Shown here piece after piece: positions 8,415 through 17,465 of a stretch of DNA of 64,000 nucleotides; positions within the stretch are counted from its first letter, which is position 1, and each line of letters starts with the position of its first letter. The translations under genes and the position numbers were made by a program. The DNA is from Oleomonas cavernae (lineage in GTDB: Bacteria; Pseudomonadota; Alphaproteobacteria; Zavarziniales; Zavarziniaceae): positions 3,814,909 through 3,878,908 of the forward strand of contig NZ_QYUK01000011.1 of assembly GCF_003590945.1 (NCBI RefSeq), in the 5' to 3' direction. Below the pieces are notes generated by a model that was not told the DNA's origin, did not search any database, and saw nothing but the letters and a program-made list of their open reading frames with translations.

Positions 8415-9797
8415 TCAGGCGCTGCCCAGGCGACGGATCGCCTGAATGGTCAGGAACTGCTCGTAGAAATTGCCCTGGTTCCAGCTCGGCTTGTAGCCGC
8501 CGGCCGCTTCCTCGGCCATGTAGAAGCGGCTGCCGCGGTTGGTCTGGATGTCGTAGCACATGCAGGATTGCACCGACCAGACGACCTCGCCGTTACCGTC
8601 CTTCACCGACTTGCCGCCACGCTCGTAACGGCCGTAGGGCGCCTCGACCAGCTTCCACAGGTCGCCGCGGCGATCGTAGGTGTTGCTGACCAGACCCTGC
8701 ATGTTACGCACGTCGACATAGGTGCGGCGCTTGCCGACCGGGGCGCGCGGATAGCCCGTCGGCTCGGAATCGATGACCAGCACTTCCGGCTTAAGCTCGT
8801 ACTCGTACTCGTAGAAGCTGATACCCTTCGGGCCGCCGTGAACCTCGGGTTCCCAGCCCGGCTTGTCGCCGTGCCAGTTCGAACCCGCGTTGCCCAGGTG
8901 CGGCTTGGTATCGACGATCTTGTAGTTGCCCCAGGTCTTCATGGGGTCGCCGGCGTGCCAGGCGTCGGACAGGAACAGGGTGAGGCCGGGCACCAGGGGC
9001 TCGAAGCGCTGGTTGGTCGGGAAGCGGCGCTCGCGCTTGAAGGCGGGCAGATAGCCGAAGAGATCGGGGAACTTGGTCTGGTCGTAGAGCCAGTTCGACA
9101 GGAAGGAGGTGCCACGCACGTCGTTCGGCGAGACGAAGAACACGGTCTGGAACCGCAGCATGTCCTCGAAGCCGTCGAGATAGGGCTTGCTCGGGTTGCT
9201 GGTCAGGCCGCACACGTTCTGCTCCACCCAGCAGAAGTCGTATTTGTAGGCGACATTGCCGTCGGGCGAGATATCGCAGTCGCGCAGCACGTAGAAACCG
9301 GCGTCGTTGCGCCCCCATGACAGGGTCAGGTTGGCATAGACTTCCTCGCCGGACTTGGCATTGGGGAACGGGTTGCCGCCGATCCAGCGCTTGCCGTCCA
9401 GGGTGACCACGTTGCCGCTGCTGTCGAACTTCGCCTTGCCGGCGTTGCGCACCGTCGCTTCGAGATACTTGTTGCTGTTCAGTTTCAACGGATCGGTCGC
9501 GGTCTTCACGATCTTGATCCGGCGGCCCAGTTCCTTGATCTGCTTGAAGGTGATGGGATCGAGCAGATCCTTCACCACGTCGACGTTGCCGGCATCGACG
9601 ATGTCGCCCGTCTTGATCTTGCCCTTGGTATAGGCATCGATCGAGAGCAATTCCTCGGGATAGGCCTTGGCCGTGTCCTGGGCATTGGCGATCAGCGGCC
9701 ACAAGGGCTGGAGCACGCCGGCGGCGACGATCCCCTTGGCGGTGCGTTCCATGAACTGGCGGCGGCTGTAGTTGAAGTCGTATTTCTTGATGTGCAT
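8415..9797 (-). CDS. DUF1329 protein with twin-arginine signal
   Basis: 460-residue DUF1329 (LolB-like fold) protein. The N-terminus carries YSRRQFMERTAKGIVAAGV followed by LIANAQD, a good Tat signal with a plausible Ala-x-Ala cleavage site, so it is probably exported folded. It is paralogous to the 3949-5325 protein over its whole length. ATG at 9797 follows GGGAGGAA. It sits 43 bp behind the MMPL permease, so the two likely share a transcript and work together in moving a hydrophobic compound across the periplasm; this role is inference from genomic context. Confidence 0.88.
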   Translation of the reverse strand: MHIKKYDFNYSRRQFMERTAKGIVAAGVLQPLWPLIANAQDTAKAYPEELLSIDAYTKGKIKTGDIVDAGNVDVVKDLLDPITFKQIKELGRRIKIVKTATDPLKLNSNKYLEATVRNAGKAKFDSSGNVVTLDGKRWIGGNPFPNAKSGEEVYANLTLSWGRNDAGFYVLRDCDISPDGNVAYKYDFCWVEQNVCGLTSNPSKPYLDGFEDMLRFQTVFFVSPNDVRGTSFLSNWLYDQTKFPDLFGYLPAFKRERRFPTNQRFEPLVPGLTLFLSDAWHAGDPMKTWGNYKIVDTKPHLGNAGSNWHGDKPGWEPEVHGGPKGISFYEYEYELKPEVLVIDSEPTGYPRAPVGKRRTYVDVRNMQGLVSNTYDRRGDLWKLVEAPYGRYERGGKSVKDGNGEVVWSVQSCMCYDIQTNRGSRFYMAEEAAGGYKPSWNQGNFYEQFLTIQAIRRLGSA

Positions 9798-9840
9798 GAC
9801 GCTGTTCCTCCCAAAGGATTTTTTGACGCGATACCGAAGG

Positions 9841-12279
9841 TTACTGTGCGGCGACGAGCGTCTCGAGTTCGCGGTCGTCGGTGATGTAGGCGGACAGGTC
9901 CACCCCCTCGCCGACGATGAGATCGTCGCGCTTCATGAAGGCGGGTTTGATCAGCCAGACCAGCAGGGGCACCACGATCAGCGCGATGACCATGTTGATC
10001 AGCATGACCATGACCAGCAGCAGGCCCATGTCGGCCAGGAACTTCAGCTCGGACAGGAAGTACCAGGGCAGGATGCCCAGCAGCATGATCGAGGCGGTGA
10101 AGAAGATCGCCTTGCCGGTGGTGGCGACGGAGGCCAGGATCGCCGCGTCGTACTTCTTGTGGCCCTGGTATTCCTCGCAGATCCGGCTGAGCAGGTAGAT
10201 GCCGTAATCGATGCCGACACCGATGCCGATCGCGGTGATGGGCAGGCTGTTGACGTCGAGGCCGATGCCCATGCCCACCATCACGGTCGACAGGAAGAAG
10301 TTCGACAGATTGACCGGGATCAGCAGCAGCACGCCCGCCAGGATCGACTTGTAGGCATAGGCACAGCACACGAACATGGCGAGGTTCAGCAGGCCGAGGA
10401 TGATCCAGTGATAGTGCTCGACCGCTTCGTTGACGGATTGCTGCAGGGCGATGGTGCCGGTGGCCAGGCGGACCCGGAATTCGGGATGGTCGGCGCCGAC
10501 GAAATCCACCGCCGCCTGGGCCTGGGCGATCGCCTGGTCGACCGTTTCCTGGGTGTTGTCCTTGTACCACAGCGAGACGGTGGCGTTCTGCTGCTCGAAG
10601 TCGGTTACATGCATGAAGGCCTTGGGGCTGGTGCCGAACATCAGGGCACCGACCGCCGCCCCGACCGAGGCATCGTCGCCGTCGAGCGGCATCCACTTGG
10701 GATTGCCGCCGGCGAACAGGCGATTGGCCTCGGGCAGGTAGTCGGCAAAGGACAGGGTGGCGACGGGCGGGACCGGCTGCTTCTCGAGGAAATACTCGAT
10801 CCGGGCCATGGTCTCGATCGTATGGGCCTGGCGGGCGACACGGCTGGGATTGGTCGGGTTCTTGGCCTCGAGCACGATTTCCAGCGTATTGAGGCCGGGG
10901 AAGTGATCGTTGATCTGGGCGACGGCGCCGTTGAATTCCGATTTCGGGAACAGCAGGTTGCTGCCCTCGACCGGGTTGCCGATCTTCAGTTGGGTGGTCT
11001 GCCAGACGCAGAAAACCGCGACGAGGCCGACCGCGACCGTGGTGAAGCGGGCGCGGGAGCCGTAGGTCCAGGTCGACAGGGTGCGCAGGCCGTTGCGGAT
11101 CTTGACGTGGACGCCCCGGTCGCCGTCACGGCCGGTGATCTTCAGGATGTTCTTGGGGCTGGGCAGCCAGGACAGCAGCAGGGGGCTGAGGAAGATGTTG
11201 GCCGGCACCAGCATGAAGGCCCAGAAGCCGCAGAAAATCGCCAGGCGTTCCATCACCGGAATCGGTGCGACCGCGATCAGGCACAGGCCGACGGCGTCGG
11301 TGACGATGCCCAGCGTGCCCGGCACCATCATGACGCCAAGGGCGATCTCGGCCGACTTCCGGCGATCCTTCACATGGTGCAGGATCTCGCAATAGCGTTC
11401 GATGAACTGGGCGCAATGGCTGAACGAGCGGGCGACGTGCAGCAGCGGCACGACCATGATCAAGGGCTCGATCGGCAGGTTCAGCCAGCCGACGAAACCA
11501 AAGCCCCAGACCGCGGTCACCGCGCTGGCGGTCAGCGGCACGACGACGCCGATGACGTTGCGCATGTAGACGACCAGCGACAGCACGAGTGCCGCCAGCG
11601 TGATGCCGAAGATCCACAGCATCTGGTGCTGGTAGTGATAGACCCAGCCGGTCAGGGCCGGCTGGCCCGCCATGTAGACGTCGTGATCGGCGTCGCGCTC
11701 GCGCTCGACCAGGCCCTGCATGTAGGCGAAGGTCTCGCCGTAGTCGAGCAGGCGCTCGATGAAGGTGACCTGGATGATGGTCGAGGTTTCATCGGCCGAA
11801 ATCAGGAAGGCGCGCGCGCCGATCGACATTTCCACCCGGCGGCGGAATTCGTCGACATCCGCCTGGTTGGCCGGCGGATGGTCGCCCATGATCGGCTGGG
11901 CATCGATGCCGTCGGGCACCGCCTCGGCATAGCGTGCCTTCTCGGTGCTGATCGAGACCACCTGGTCGTGATCGACCGCGGGCGCCAGATCGGCCTCGCG
12001 CGTCATGTTCCAGATCTTCTGCAGGGTCTCGACGTTGTAGATCGTCCCTTCCTTGCGCTTGACCATGATGCTGATGGTCAGCGGGTTGCCGAAGTTGGGA
12101 TGATCCTTGAACGTCTGGACGTAAGGATGGTCCGCCGGCAGCAGGTCCGAGAAGACCGTGCGCAAGTCGACGTTGCGCAGGCCCAGGCCCAGGAAGACCG
12201 TGATGCCGATCATCACCGCCAACGAGAGGATCCGGTTGCGCATGACGAATTGCGCGATGCGAAAGGGCGTGTTTTGCAC
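9841..12279 (-). CDS. RND/MMPL-family transporter (HAE3-like)
   Basis: 812-residue inner-membrane permease with the two-fold RND layout: N-terminal membrane helix (SLAVMIGITVFLGLGL), a large periplasmic loop, five clustered helices around residues 220-390, a second loop, then five more helices including GIGVGIDYGIYL, where the Asp is the usual proton-relay candidate. Length and the lack of a separate adaptor fit the hydrophobe/amphiphile group 3 (MMPL/hopanoid-type) permeases rather than drug-efflux RND pumps. First gene of the minus-strand module MMPL, DUF1329, Ycf48-like, DUF1302, DUF1329. Direction of transport cannot be read from the sequence. Confidence 0.9.
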   Translation of the reverse strand: MQNTPFRIAQFVMRNRILSLAVMIGITVFLGLGLRNVDLRTVFSDLLPADHPYVQTFKDHPNFGNPLTISIMVKRKEGTIYNVETLQKIWNMTREADLAPAVDHDQVVSISTEKARYAEAVPDGIDAQPIMGDHPPANQADVDEFRRRVEMSIGARAFLISADETSTIIQVTFIERLLDYGETFAYMQGLVERERDADHDVYMAGQPALTGWVYHYQHQMLWIFGITLAALVLSLVVYMRNVIGVVVPLTASAVTAVWGFGFVGWLNLPIEPLIMVVPLLHVARSFSHCAQFIERYCEILHHVKDRRKSAEIALGVMMVPGTLGIVTDAVGLCLIAVAPIPVMERLAIFCGFWAFMLVPANIFLSPLLLSWLPSPKNILKITGRDGDRGVHVKIRNGLRTLSTWTYGSRARFTTVAVGLVAVFCVWQTTQLKIGNPVEGSNLLFPKSEFNGAVAQINDHFPGLNTLEIVLEAKNPTNPSRVARQAHTIETMARIEYFLEKQPVPPVATLSFADYLPEANRLFAGGNPKWMPLDGDDASVGAAVGALMFGTSPKAFMHVTDFEQQNATVSLWYKDNTQETVDQAIAQAQAAVDFVGADHPEFRVRLATGTIALQQSVNEAVEHYHWIILGLLNLAMFVCCAYAYKSILAGVLLLIPVNLSNFFLSTVMVGMGIGLDVNSLPITAIGIGVGIDYGIYLLSRICEEYQGHKKYDAAILASVATTGKAIFFTASIMLLGILPWYFLSELKFLADMGLLLVMVMLINMVIALIVVPLLVWLIKPAFMKRDDLIVGEGVDLSAYITDDRELETLVAAQ

Positions 12280-12877
12280 GGGATTCCGAGCCTTCCGTTG
12301 TCACTTAAGTCAAAAGTCGGGGCTTTGCCGGCGCCGCCCTGTCACGGGCCGGCGCAGCACACCAAAAGCTGTGGTCTTGAACGAGACGCGCTGCCCCGCG
12401 ATCAGGCGGGGCGGGGCGCTATCTCAACGTTCGCGACGTGAATCGAGACGTAACCTCTTCGCTCACCTTGGCGCGCGAAACGCCTGTATCGGCTTGGCAC
12501 GGGATCTCCGCCATGGTTCCCACCCCTCTACCGTCCCATCAGGGCCGGGCTTGTGTTTTTTGGTGGCCCGGCCTGCCGGCGGATGAACCACCAGGAGCCG
12601 AGCTGCTTCAGTGACGACCCTGCACCCTTGCCGCCCAACTTTGACCAGCCCAAAGGTTGGCTCTTCTTCCCAAATTGGTTATGATAAGGAAGTGAACTAT
12701 TATTTTTTCCGCGATGACCGCGGTTACCGCGCCGTCACGCTGCGGTGCCATGAAATTGGCGGAAAACAAGGCGGGCGCCGAGGCATCTGGCTGCCCGGCA
12801 CCCGCGTTATTCTGTCGATGAAATTATGATATGTATGCGAACTATATTAGGGTAAGCACCCCAGACAACCCTGAGGG
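12280..12877. other. 600-bp non-coding region upstream of the envelope module
   Basis: No convincing gene. It holds GC hairpins (GCCCCGC/GCGGGGC at 12393-12412; GGCCGGGC/GCCCGGCC around 12543-12575) and, at 12680-12850, an AT-rich stretch with two GAACTAT elements (12694-12700 and 12839-12845), the second inside a weak match (8 of 14) to the GTACGCTAGCGTAC operator. It presumably carries the promoter for the permease operon and the end of the catabolic operon from the right. The 72-codon plus-strand frame 12611-12829 has no ribosome site or recognisable product. Confidence 0.4.
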
Positions 12878-13693
12878 TCACCCGGCCTTGGCATCGCCAG
12901 CAAAGGCAGCGCGAACCGAGCCCAGGCCGGCGATCGTCGCCTCGATGACACTGCCCCAGGCGACGGGGACCATGGGACCGAGCGCGCCCGACAGCACGGT
13001 ATCGCCGGCCAGCAGGGGACGGCCGTGCCGTGCCATGGTCCGGGCCAGCCACAGGGTGGCGGCCAGCGGGTGGCCCAGGCAGGCCATGCCGGCGCCGACC
13101 GAGACCATCTGCCCGGCCCGTTCCATCACCATGCCTGCCTGCCGCAGGTCCAACCCGTCGAGCTTGCGCGGCGTGTTGCCCAGGACATAGAGCCCGGAGG
13201 AGGCGTTGTCGGCGACGGTATCGAGGAAACCGATCTTCCAGTCGGCGATGCGCGAATCGACCACCTCGATGGCCGGCAGGGCAAAGTCGACCGCCCGCAA
13301 CACATCGGCGATGGTGAGTCGCGGCTCGGTCAGGTCGCGGCCCAGGACGAAGGCGATCTCCGCCTCGGCCTTGGGCTGGATCAGGCGGTCGCGCCCGATC
13401 TCCCAGCCGTCGGGCACCGCCATGTCGTCGAACAGGATGCCGTAGTCGGGCTGATCGACGCCGAGCTGCTTTTGCACGGCGAGCGAGGTCAGGCCGATCT
13501 TGCGGCCCACGATGCGCCGGCCGGCCTCGACCCAGCGCCTGGTATTGATGTCCTGGACCTCATAGGCCTGATCGGCCGTGCCGCCGTCGAGCTGGCCGGC
13601 GATCGGGGGCACGGTCGTGCCCAGGCGATGGGCCTCGAACAGGCTGTCGGCCACCTGCCTTGTGGTGCTGGGGGTCATGTCGGGTCTCGTCAA
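12878..13693 (-). CDS. 2-hydroxypenta-2,4-dienoate (2-oxopent-4-enoate) hydratase
   Basis: Hydrates 2-hydroxypenta-2,4-dienoate to 4-hydroxy-2-oxovalerate in meta-cleavage pathways (BphH/XylJ/CmtF family). 271 residues, the usual family length; conserved blocks visible are [48 protein letters not shown] and the ALGPMVPV region near the C-terminus. Its ATG overlaps the hydrolase stop codon by 4 nt, so it is translated in series with it as the last gene of the dioxygenase operon. The usual next enzymes (4-hydroxy-2-oxovalerate aldolase, acetaldehyde dehydrogenase) are not in the window. Confidence 0.9.
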   Translation of the reverse strand: MTRPDMTPSTTRQVADSLFEAHRLGTTVPPIAGQLDGGTADQAYEVQDINTRRWVEAGRRIVGRKIGLTSLAVQKQLGVDQPDYGILFDDMAVPDGWEIGRDRLIQPKAEAEIAFVLGRDLTEPRLTIADVLRAVDFALPAIEVVDSRIADWKIGFLDTVADNASSGLYVLGNTPRKLDGLDLRQAGMVMERAGQMVSVGAGMACLGHPLAATLWLARTMARHGRPLLAGDTVLSGALGPMVPVAWGSVIEATIAGLGSVRAAFAGDAKAG

Positions 13694-14511
13694 TCGGCCA
13701 GGAAATCGCCGACCAGGCGATTGAAGCGGGCGGCATGCTCGATCTGGGCCCAGTGGCCGCAGCGCCCGAAGACATGCAGTTGCGAGCGCGACAGCAAGTG
13801 GTGAAGCCGCAGCGAGACGTCGAGCGGCACCACCAGGTCATCACGGCCGTGGACGATCAGCGTGTCGTGGCCTACCTGGGCGATATCGGCGGGGTCGCTG
13901 CCCAGGGCATCGAGCCAGGGCTGATGGGGCCGCGGGAACATGGCGGCAAAGGATTCCTGGAAGCCGGGCCGGATACTGGCCTGGTAGCGCAGTTCGGCCA
14001 GTTCGTCGGTCACCAGGCTGCGGTCGTAGGCGAAGATATCGAGCAGGCCGCGCATGGCTTCCAGCGACGGCTGATAGCCCCAGACCGCCGCCAGGCCGTC
14101 GGTCACCGGGAAGGTCAGGCCGGCGCTGCCCATCAGCACCAGCTTGCCGACCCGGTCGGGATACTGGATGGCGAAGGCGAGCGCGATCGCACCGCCGAAC
14201 GAGTTGCCGACGATGTCGACCTTGGCGAGGTCCAGCGTGTCGATCAGGTCCAGCAACTGCCGGATCCAGGTCGCGCGGGAATAGACGATGCCGTTCGGCC
14301 GGTCGGTATAGCCAAAGCCCACCATGTCGGGCGCCAGCACGCGGGCGCGCTTTGCCAGGTCCGGCATCACGAGGCGCCAGTTGGCCCAGCCGGTGACGCC
14401 GGGGCCCGACCCATGGATCAGGACCACGGGATTGCCCTGCCCCAGGTCATGGCAATTGGTGGCGAAGGCGCCGGTCTGGATGCTGCGCGCGATTTCCGGT
14501 GTGTTGATCAT
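13690..14511 (-). CDS. meta-cleavage product (C-C bond) hydrolase, alpha/beta-hydrolase fold
   Basis: Splits the extradiol ring-fission product into 2-hydroxypenta-2,4-dienoate and a carboxylic acid (isobutyrate if the substrate is the p-cumate product). 273 residues with the BphD/TodF/CmtE pattern: [13 protein letters not shown] oxyanion region, nucleophile elbow GNSFGG (Ser), Asp in [10 protein letters not shown] and His in [13 protein letters not shown] at 14511 follows GGAGGAAA. It overlaps the downstream hydratase by 4 nt. A 200-bp gap with a dispersed palindromic repeat separates it from the extradiol dioxygenase upstream. Acyl-chain specificity is inferred from the CymR-like regulator and neighbouring genes. 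Confidence 0.9.
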   Translation of the reverse strand: MINTPEIARSIQTGAFATNCHDLGQGNPVVLIHGSGPGVTGWANWRLVMPDLAKRARVLAPDMVGFGYTDRPNGIVYSRATWIRQLLDLIDTLDLAKVDIVGNSFGGAIALAFAIQYPDRVGKLVLMGSAGLTFPVTDGLAAVWGYQPSLEAMRGLLDIFAYDRSLVTDELAELRYQASIRPGFQESFAAMFPRPHQPWLDALGSDPADIAQVGHDTLIVHGRDDLVVPLDVSLRLHHLLSRSQLHVFGRCGHWAQIEHAARFNRLVGDFLAD

Positions 14512-14543
14512 GGTCGGTTTCCTCCAATGGTTAGGTTACTTAA

Positions 14544-14654
14544 GTCGTCATGCCCGGCCTTGTGCCGGGCATCCACGTCGGGACGGTGCGCAGCCGTTGA
14601 CGGCATAGGCAGCTTGCCGACGTGGATGGCCGGGACAAGCCCGGCCATGACGAC
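14544..14654. repeat. dispersed palindromic (REP/BIME-like) element, type A
   Basis: Long inverted repeat: outer arms GTCGTCATGCCCGGC and GCCGGCCATGACGAC type sequence at 14544-14572 and 14621-14654, each itself a small hairpin. The same element occurs at 54797-54903, where the central 40 bp is present in inverted orientation. Confidence 0.7.
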
Positions 14655-14725
14655 CTGGAAAAATGCCCAGACAGAAACACAACCTCTGATGTCTCAAGTA
14701 TCGGACAGTCACAGGCGAAGACCGA

Positions 14726-15598
14726 TCAGGTGCCGCGGATCAGCCCGCCGGGGCGGGCGCCCCACATGCACAGGCTGGAGGGTTCGAAGCTGAACAGGCG
14801 GGGCCGGTGGCCGGCCTCATCCGCGATCTCGTTCACGCCGCAGGAATATTCGAAGACCATGCCGTCAGGCCCGCGGAAATAGACGAAGTTGGCACCCGAG
14901 GTGGGGTGCCGGCCGGGCCCGAAGACGATCGGCACGCGCTTCTCGCGCAGCAGGTAGAAGGCGCGCAGGACATCGTCCGGCGTCTCGACCTGGTGGTTGA
15001 TGTGCTGCACGCCGGCGGTCTCGGCGCGGACAAGCGCGATCGTGTGATGGATCGCGTTGATCCGCATCAGGGGGATGTCACCGATGCGGTCGCTGACCCG
15101 GGCATTGCAGACCTGGGTCCAGAATCGCTCGTCGCGCTGCGGATCGGTCGAATTGAGGCCGATGTGGTTGAAGCCGGTGATGGCGGCGTCGCGGGTCGGG
15201 AAATAGCGCCGGCCGCGATGCTCAGGGCCTACCGCCAGCTCGATCCGGTTGCCGCTGGGATCATCGAAGCCGATGAAGGCGCGGACCTTGCGGGCCGCGG
15301 CCTGGGGCGCCGTCCCGGCGTGGACGCGGTGGCCCAGCGCCTCCAGGGCGGCGGCGGCCTGGTCGAGCTCGTCTTCGCACTCGACCTCGAAACCGGCCAC
15401 CTGGTAACCCGGCTCGTCATCGACATAACAAAGCGTGTGCGCCCGCGCATCGGAGCGCAGGTGCAAGGATTTTGCCCCCCGCTCGGCAACTTCGAGCCCC
15501 AGGCATGCGGTGGCGAAGGATTCCGCCAGGGCCAGGTCCCGGGTCCCTAAGCGCACATAGGCGATATCCTTGAGCCGGATCAGCGGTGTCGCACTCAT
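14726..15598 (-). CDS. type I extradiol ring-cleavage dioxygenase
   Basis: Cleaves a catechol-type ring next to the hydroxyls using Fe(II) and O2; here probably 2,3-dihydroxy-p-cumate or a similar catechol. 290 residues with two vicinal-oxygen-chelate domains. The C-terminal domain has all metal ligands: His145 (FNHIGL), His202 (HINHQVE) and Glu250 (MVFEYS), plus HHTIAL (His184/185) near the active site. ATG at 15598 overlaps the stop of the upstream paralogue by 4 nt. Same length as, and alignable without long gaps to, that paralogue, which lacks the ligands; the two could form a mixed complex. Substrate is inferred. Confidence 0.9.
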   Translation of the reverse strand: MSATPLIRLKDIAYVRLGTRDLALAESFATACLGLEVAERGAKSLHLRSDARAHTLCYVDDEPGYQVAGFEVECEDELDQAAAALEALGHRVHAGTAPQAAARKVRAFIGFDDPSGNRIELAVGPEHRGRRYFPTRDAAITGFNHIGLNSTDPQRDERFWTQVCNARVSDRIGDIPLMRINAIHHTIALVRAETAGVQHINHQVETPDDVLRAFYLLREKRVPIVFGPGRHPTSGANFVYFRGPDGMVFEYSCGVNEIADEAGHRPRLFSFEPSSLCMWGARPGGLIRGT

Positions 15599-16467
15599 GA
15601 TGCCGGCGCCTGAAGTTCAGGGACATCCGCGCAGGTGCTGCCCCAGGCGCAGAGCGAGGCCACGGTGCGCGGAAACTGGCGCGGGCGATGGGCGCGGCCG
15701 GCCAGGTCGTCGTCGCCGCCGACATAGGAGAACAGCGCGCCGTCCGGCCCCTGTAGGTGCAGGAAGGCCAGGTTCGACGCGGTTTCGCGGCCCGGCCCCT
15801 GGATGATGCGGACCTGGTGTTCCTGGGCGAAATAGCTGCTCTGCATGATGTTGTCGAGCGCCTCGACCTCGAAGGCGGCATAGAGCAGGCCAGCCCGCTC
15901 CGATGGGTAGAGGGCGATGCGGTGATGGCGGCTGTCGACCTGCAGATAGGTGATCTCGCCGACCCGGTCGCTGACCCGGGCACCCAGGCAGGCGGTCCAG
16001 AACATTGTATCGCGGACGATATCGCGGCTGCGCAGGCCGACGCCATGCAGGCCGACGATGCCGGCATCGCGCGCGGGGAAGTAGCGCCGCCCGCTGTGCA
16101 GGGGCCGCACCACCAGGTCGATGGCATTGCCCGAGCCGTCCCGGGCCTGCGCCATCGCCTGGACACCGTGGCGGCGGCAGGCCTCGGCACCCGCGCGGGC
16201 GGCGGTGAAACCCTGGGCGTTCAGCGCCTGTTCGGCCGTGGCCAGCGCGGCCTCGTCCACCAGTTCGATGCCCACGCTCCCGGCACCCTGCGCGGCCGGC
16301 AGGAACGAGAGGCTGCGCAGCCGCTGGTCGCAGCGGAAGGGAATTTCGCCCTCGACCTCGACGCCACGCTGCAGCCCCAGGATCTCGGCGGCGAAGCGCG
16401 CGCTGGCCGGCGGATCCTGGACGGCCAGGCGGACATAGCAGACCGCGGCGACGAGTGATTCAGCCAC
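15595..16467 (-). CDS. extradiol-dioxygenase-like protein lacking the metal site
   Basis: 290-residue paralogue of the adjacent extradiol dioxygenase. It keeps the two-domain fold, the GRRYFPARDAGI block and HHRIAL, but at the three iron-ligand positions it has Gly142 (LHGVGL, a neighbouring His is shifted by one), Phe199 (AAFEVE) and Ser247 (ALFSYV). It therefore should not bind iron in the usual way. Start is a GTG at 16467 overlapping the TetR stop by 8 nt; an in-frame upstream extension to 16767 lies entirely within the TetR gene and has no family similarity. The intact frame and equal length argue for a selected role, such as a structural or substrate-binding partner, but this is inference. 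Confidence 0.85.
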   Translation of the reverse strand: MAESLVAAVCYVRLAVQDPPASARFAAEILGLQRGVEVEGEIPFRCDQRLRSLSFLPAAQGAGSVGIELVDEAALATAEQALNAQGFTAARAGAEACRRHGVQAMAQARDGSGNAIDLVVRPLHSGRRYFPARDAGIVGLHGVGLRSRDIVRDTMFWTACLGARVSDRVGEITYLQVDSRHHRIALYPSERAGLLYAAFEVEALDNIMQSSYFAQEHQVRIIQGPGRETASNLAFLHLQGPDGALFSYVGGDDDLAGRAHRPRQFPRTVASLCAWGSTCADVPELQAPAS

Positions 16468-17149
16468 GCTTGGGGCCTCGCGACTTGCCTTGGGCGGCGA
16501 TATAGGCGCGGGCCATGTCGCGCAGCATGGCGAACTGCTGGTCGTCGCGCTTGGGGTCGTTGTCCCACAGCTTGCGCAGGGCGAGGCCGCGCACGACGCC
16601 CAGCATGATCGACAGCAGGCCCGGCGCCAGGTCCGCCGGAATGCCGGCCGCGGCCAGGGCCTGGCCCCAGGCCTGCTCGACCGGCAGGCGGGCGCCGCGG
16701 GCGATGTCCAGCACCTGCTCGCGCACGCTGGGCTCGGTCGCGGTCGACAGGACGATGTCCACGGCAACCAGGAAATGCCGGCTGAAGAAGAATTCGCGGG
16801 CGTCCTCGATCAGCAGGTCCAGGATATCGCGCGCGGGATCGACCGCGGCGGCCCGCTGGCGGCTGACCGCCAGGGCCTGGTCATAGACATGGGCCAGGGT
16901 GGCGACGATCAACTGGTCCTTGGTCGGGAAGTGATGCAGTTGCGCGCCGCGCGAAATGCCGGCGACGCGCGACACCTCGGCGGTGCGAAACCCGGCATAG
17001 CCATGGCTGCTCATGACCTTGGCGGCGGCATCCAGGATGCGCCGCTGCATGTCTTCGCTGCGCGCGGCCTGGGTCCGGCGTTCCACTTCGGGCCTCGACT
17101 TCGGGCGCCCGCGCCTGGCCGGCGGGATTAGGGTATCAGACGACGACAT
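16460..17149 (-). CDS. TetR-family regulator, CymR-like
   Basis: Transcriptional repressor of TetR type. 229 residues from the ATG at 17149 (AGGGG 8 nt upstream); the N-terminal helix-turn-helix region reads RRTQAARSEDMQ, GYAGFRTAEVSRVAGISRGAQ and HHFPTKDQLIVAT, which from memory closely follows CymR, the p-cumate-responsive repressor of Pseudomonas putida cym/cmt operons (RRTQAERA, GYAGFR, SRGAQ, HHFPTK). It is encoded inside the dioxygenase operon, overlapping the ferredoxin stop by 14 nt. The likely operator is the 9-bp inverted repeat at 21299-21330, at the head of the operon. Ligand p-cumate is inferred. Confidence 0.88.
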   Translation of the reverse strand: MSSSDTLIPPARRGRPKSRPEVERRTQAARSEDMQRRILDAAAKVMSSHGYAGFRTAEVSRVAGISRGAQLHHFPTKDQLIVATLAHVYDQALAVSRQRAAAVDPARDILDLLIEDAREFFFSRHFLVAVDIVLSTATEPSVREQVLDIARGARLPVEQAWGQALAAAGIPADLAPGLLSIMLGVVRGLALRKLWDNDPKRDDQQFAMLRDMARAYIAAQGKSRGPKRG

Positions 17150-17465
17150 GGACAACCCCTTCGATCAGTTCGACGGGATAGGTCTTCAGCGCCACCTCGC
17201 AGGGCATGCCCGTGGCCGCCCCGGTGGTGACGTCGAAGGTGCCGAAGTGCCAACTGCACTCGACGATTTTTCCCATCAGGCAGCCCTCCTCCGAGAGCGA
17301 GACCTCGCCATGCGTGCAGCGATCGGCTGTCGCATAGATGCGGCCGTCGACATTATAGAGGGCGATCGGCTGCCCGTCAGGCAGCGCTGCCTGACGGATT
17401 TCGCCTTCGGGAATGTCCGCCACGGGACATAGTTTCATCAGTTCAGGCATCTGCTTCAGGTCCAT
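17136..17465 (-). CDS. Rieske-type ferredoxin of ring-hydroxylating dioxygenase
   Basis: Small soluble electron carrier between the reductase and the terminal oxygenase. 109 residues with one Rieske [2Fe-2S] site: CTHGEVSLSEEG and CSWHFGTFD (C-x-H ... C-x2-H). ATG at 17465 overlaps the stop codon of the upstream dehydrogenase gene; a GTG one codon earlier is also possible. Encoded with the alpha, beta and reductase genes, so this is a three-component (class IIB/III-type) dioxygenase. Confidence 0.92.
   Translation of the reverse strand: MDLKQMPELMKLCPVADIPEGEIRQAALPDGQPIALYNVDGRIYATADRCTHGEVSLSEEGCLMGKIVECSWHFGTFDVTTGAATGMPCEVALKTYPVELIEGVVHVVV

Noticed and set aside
9772-12441. Very long plus-strand open frame opposite the MMPL permease
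   Set aside because: Its translation is low-complexity, rich in Asp, Arg, Gly and His, the usual product of the antisense frame of a GC-rich gene; the minus strand shows a clear RND protein.
12611-12829. 72-codon plus-strand ORF in the 12.3-12.9 kb gap
   Set aside because: No ribosome site, no recognisable product, and it runs through an AT-rich promoter-like stretch.
16468-16767. N-terminal extension of the second extradiol-like protein
   Set aside because: It is an out-of-frame reading of the TetR gene; family similarity starts at the GTG at 16467.
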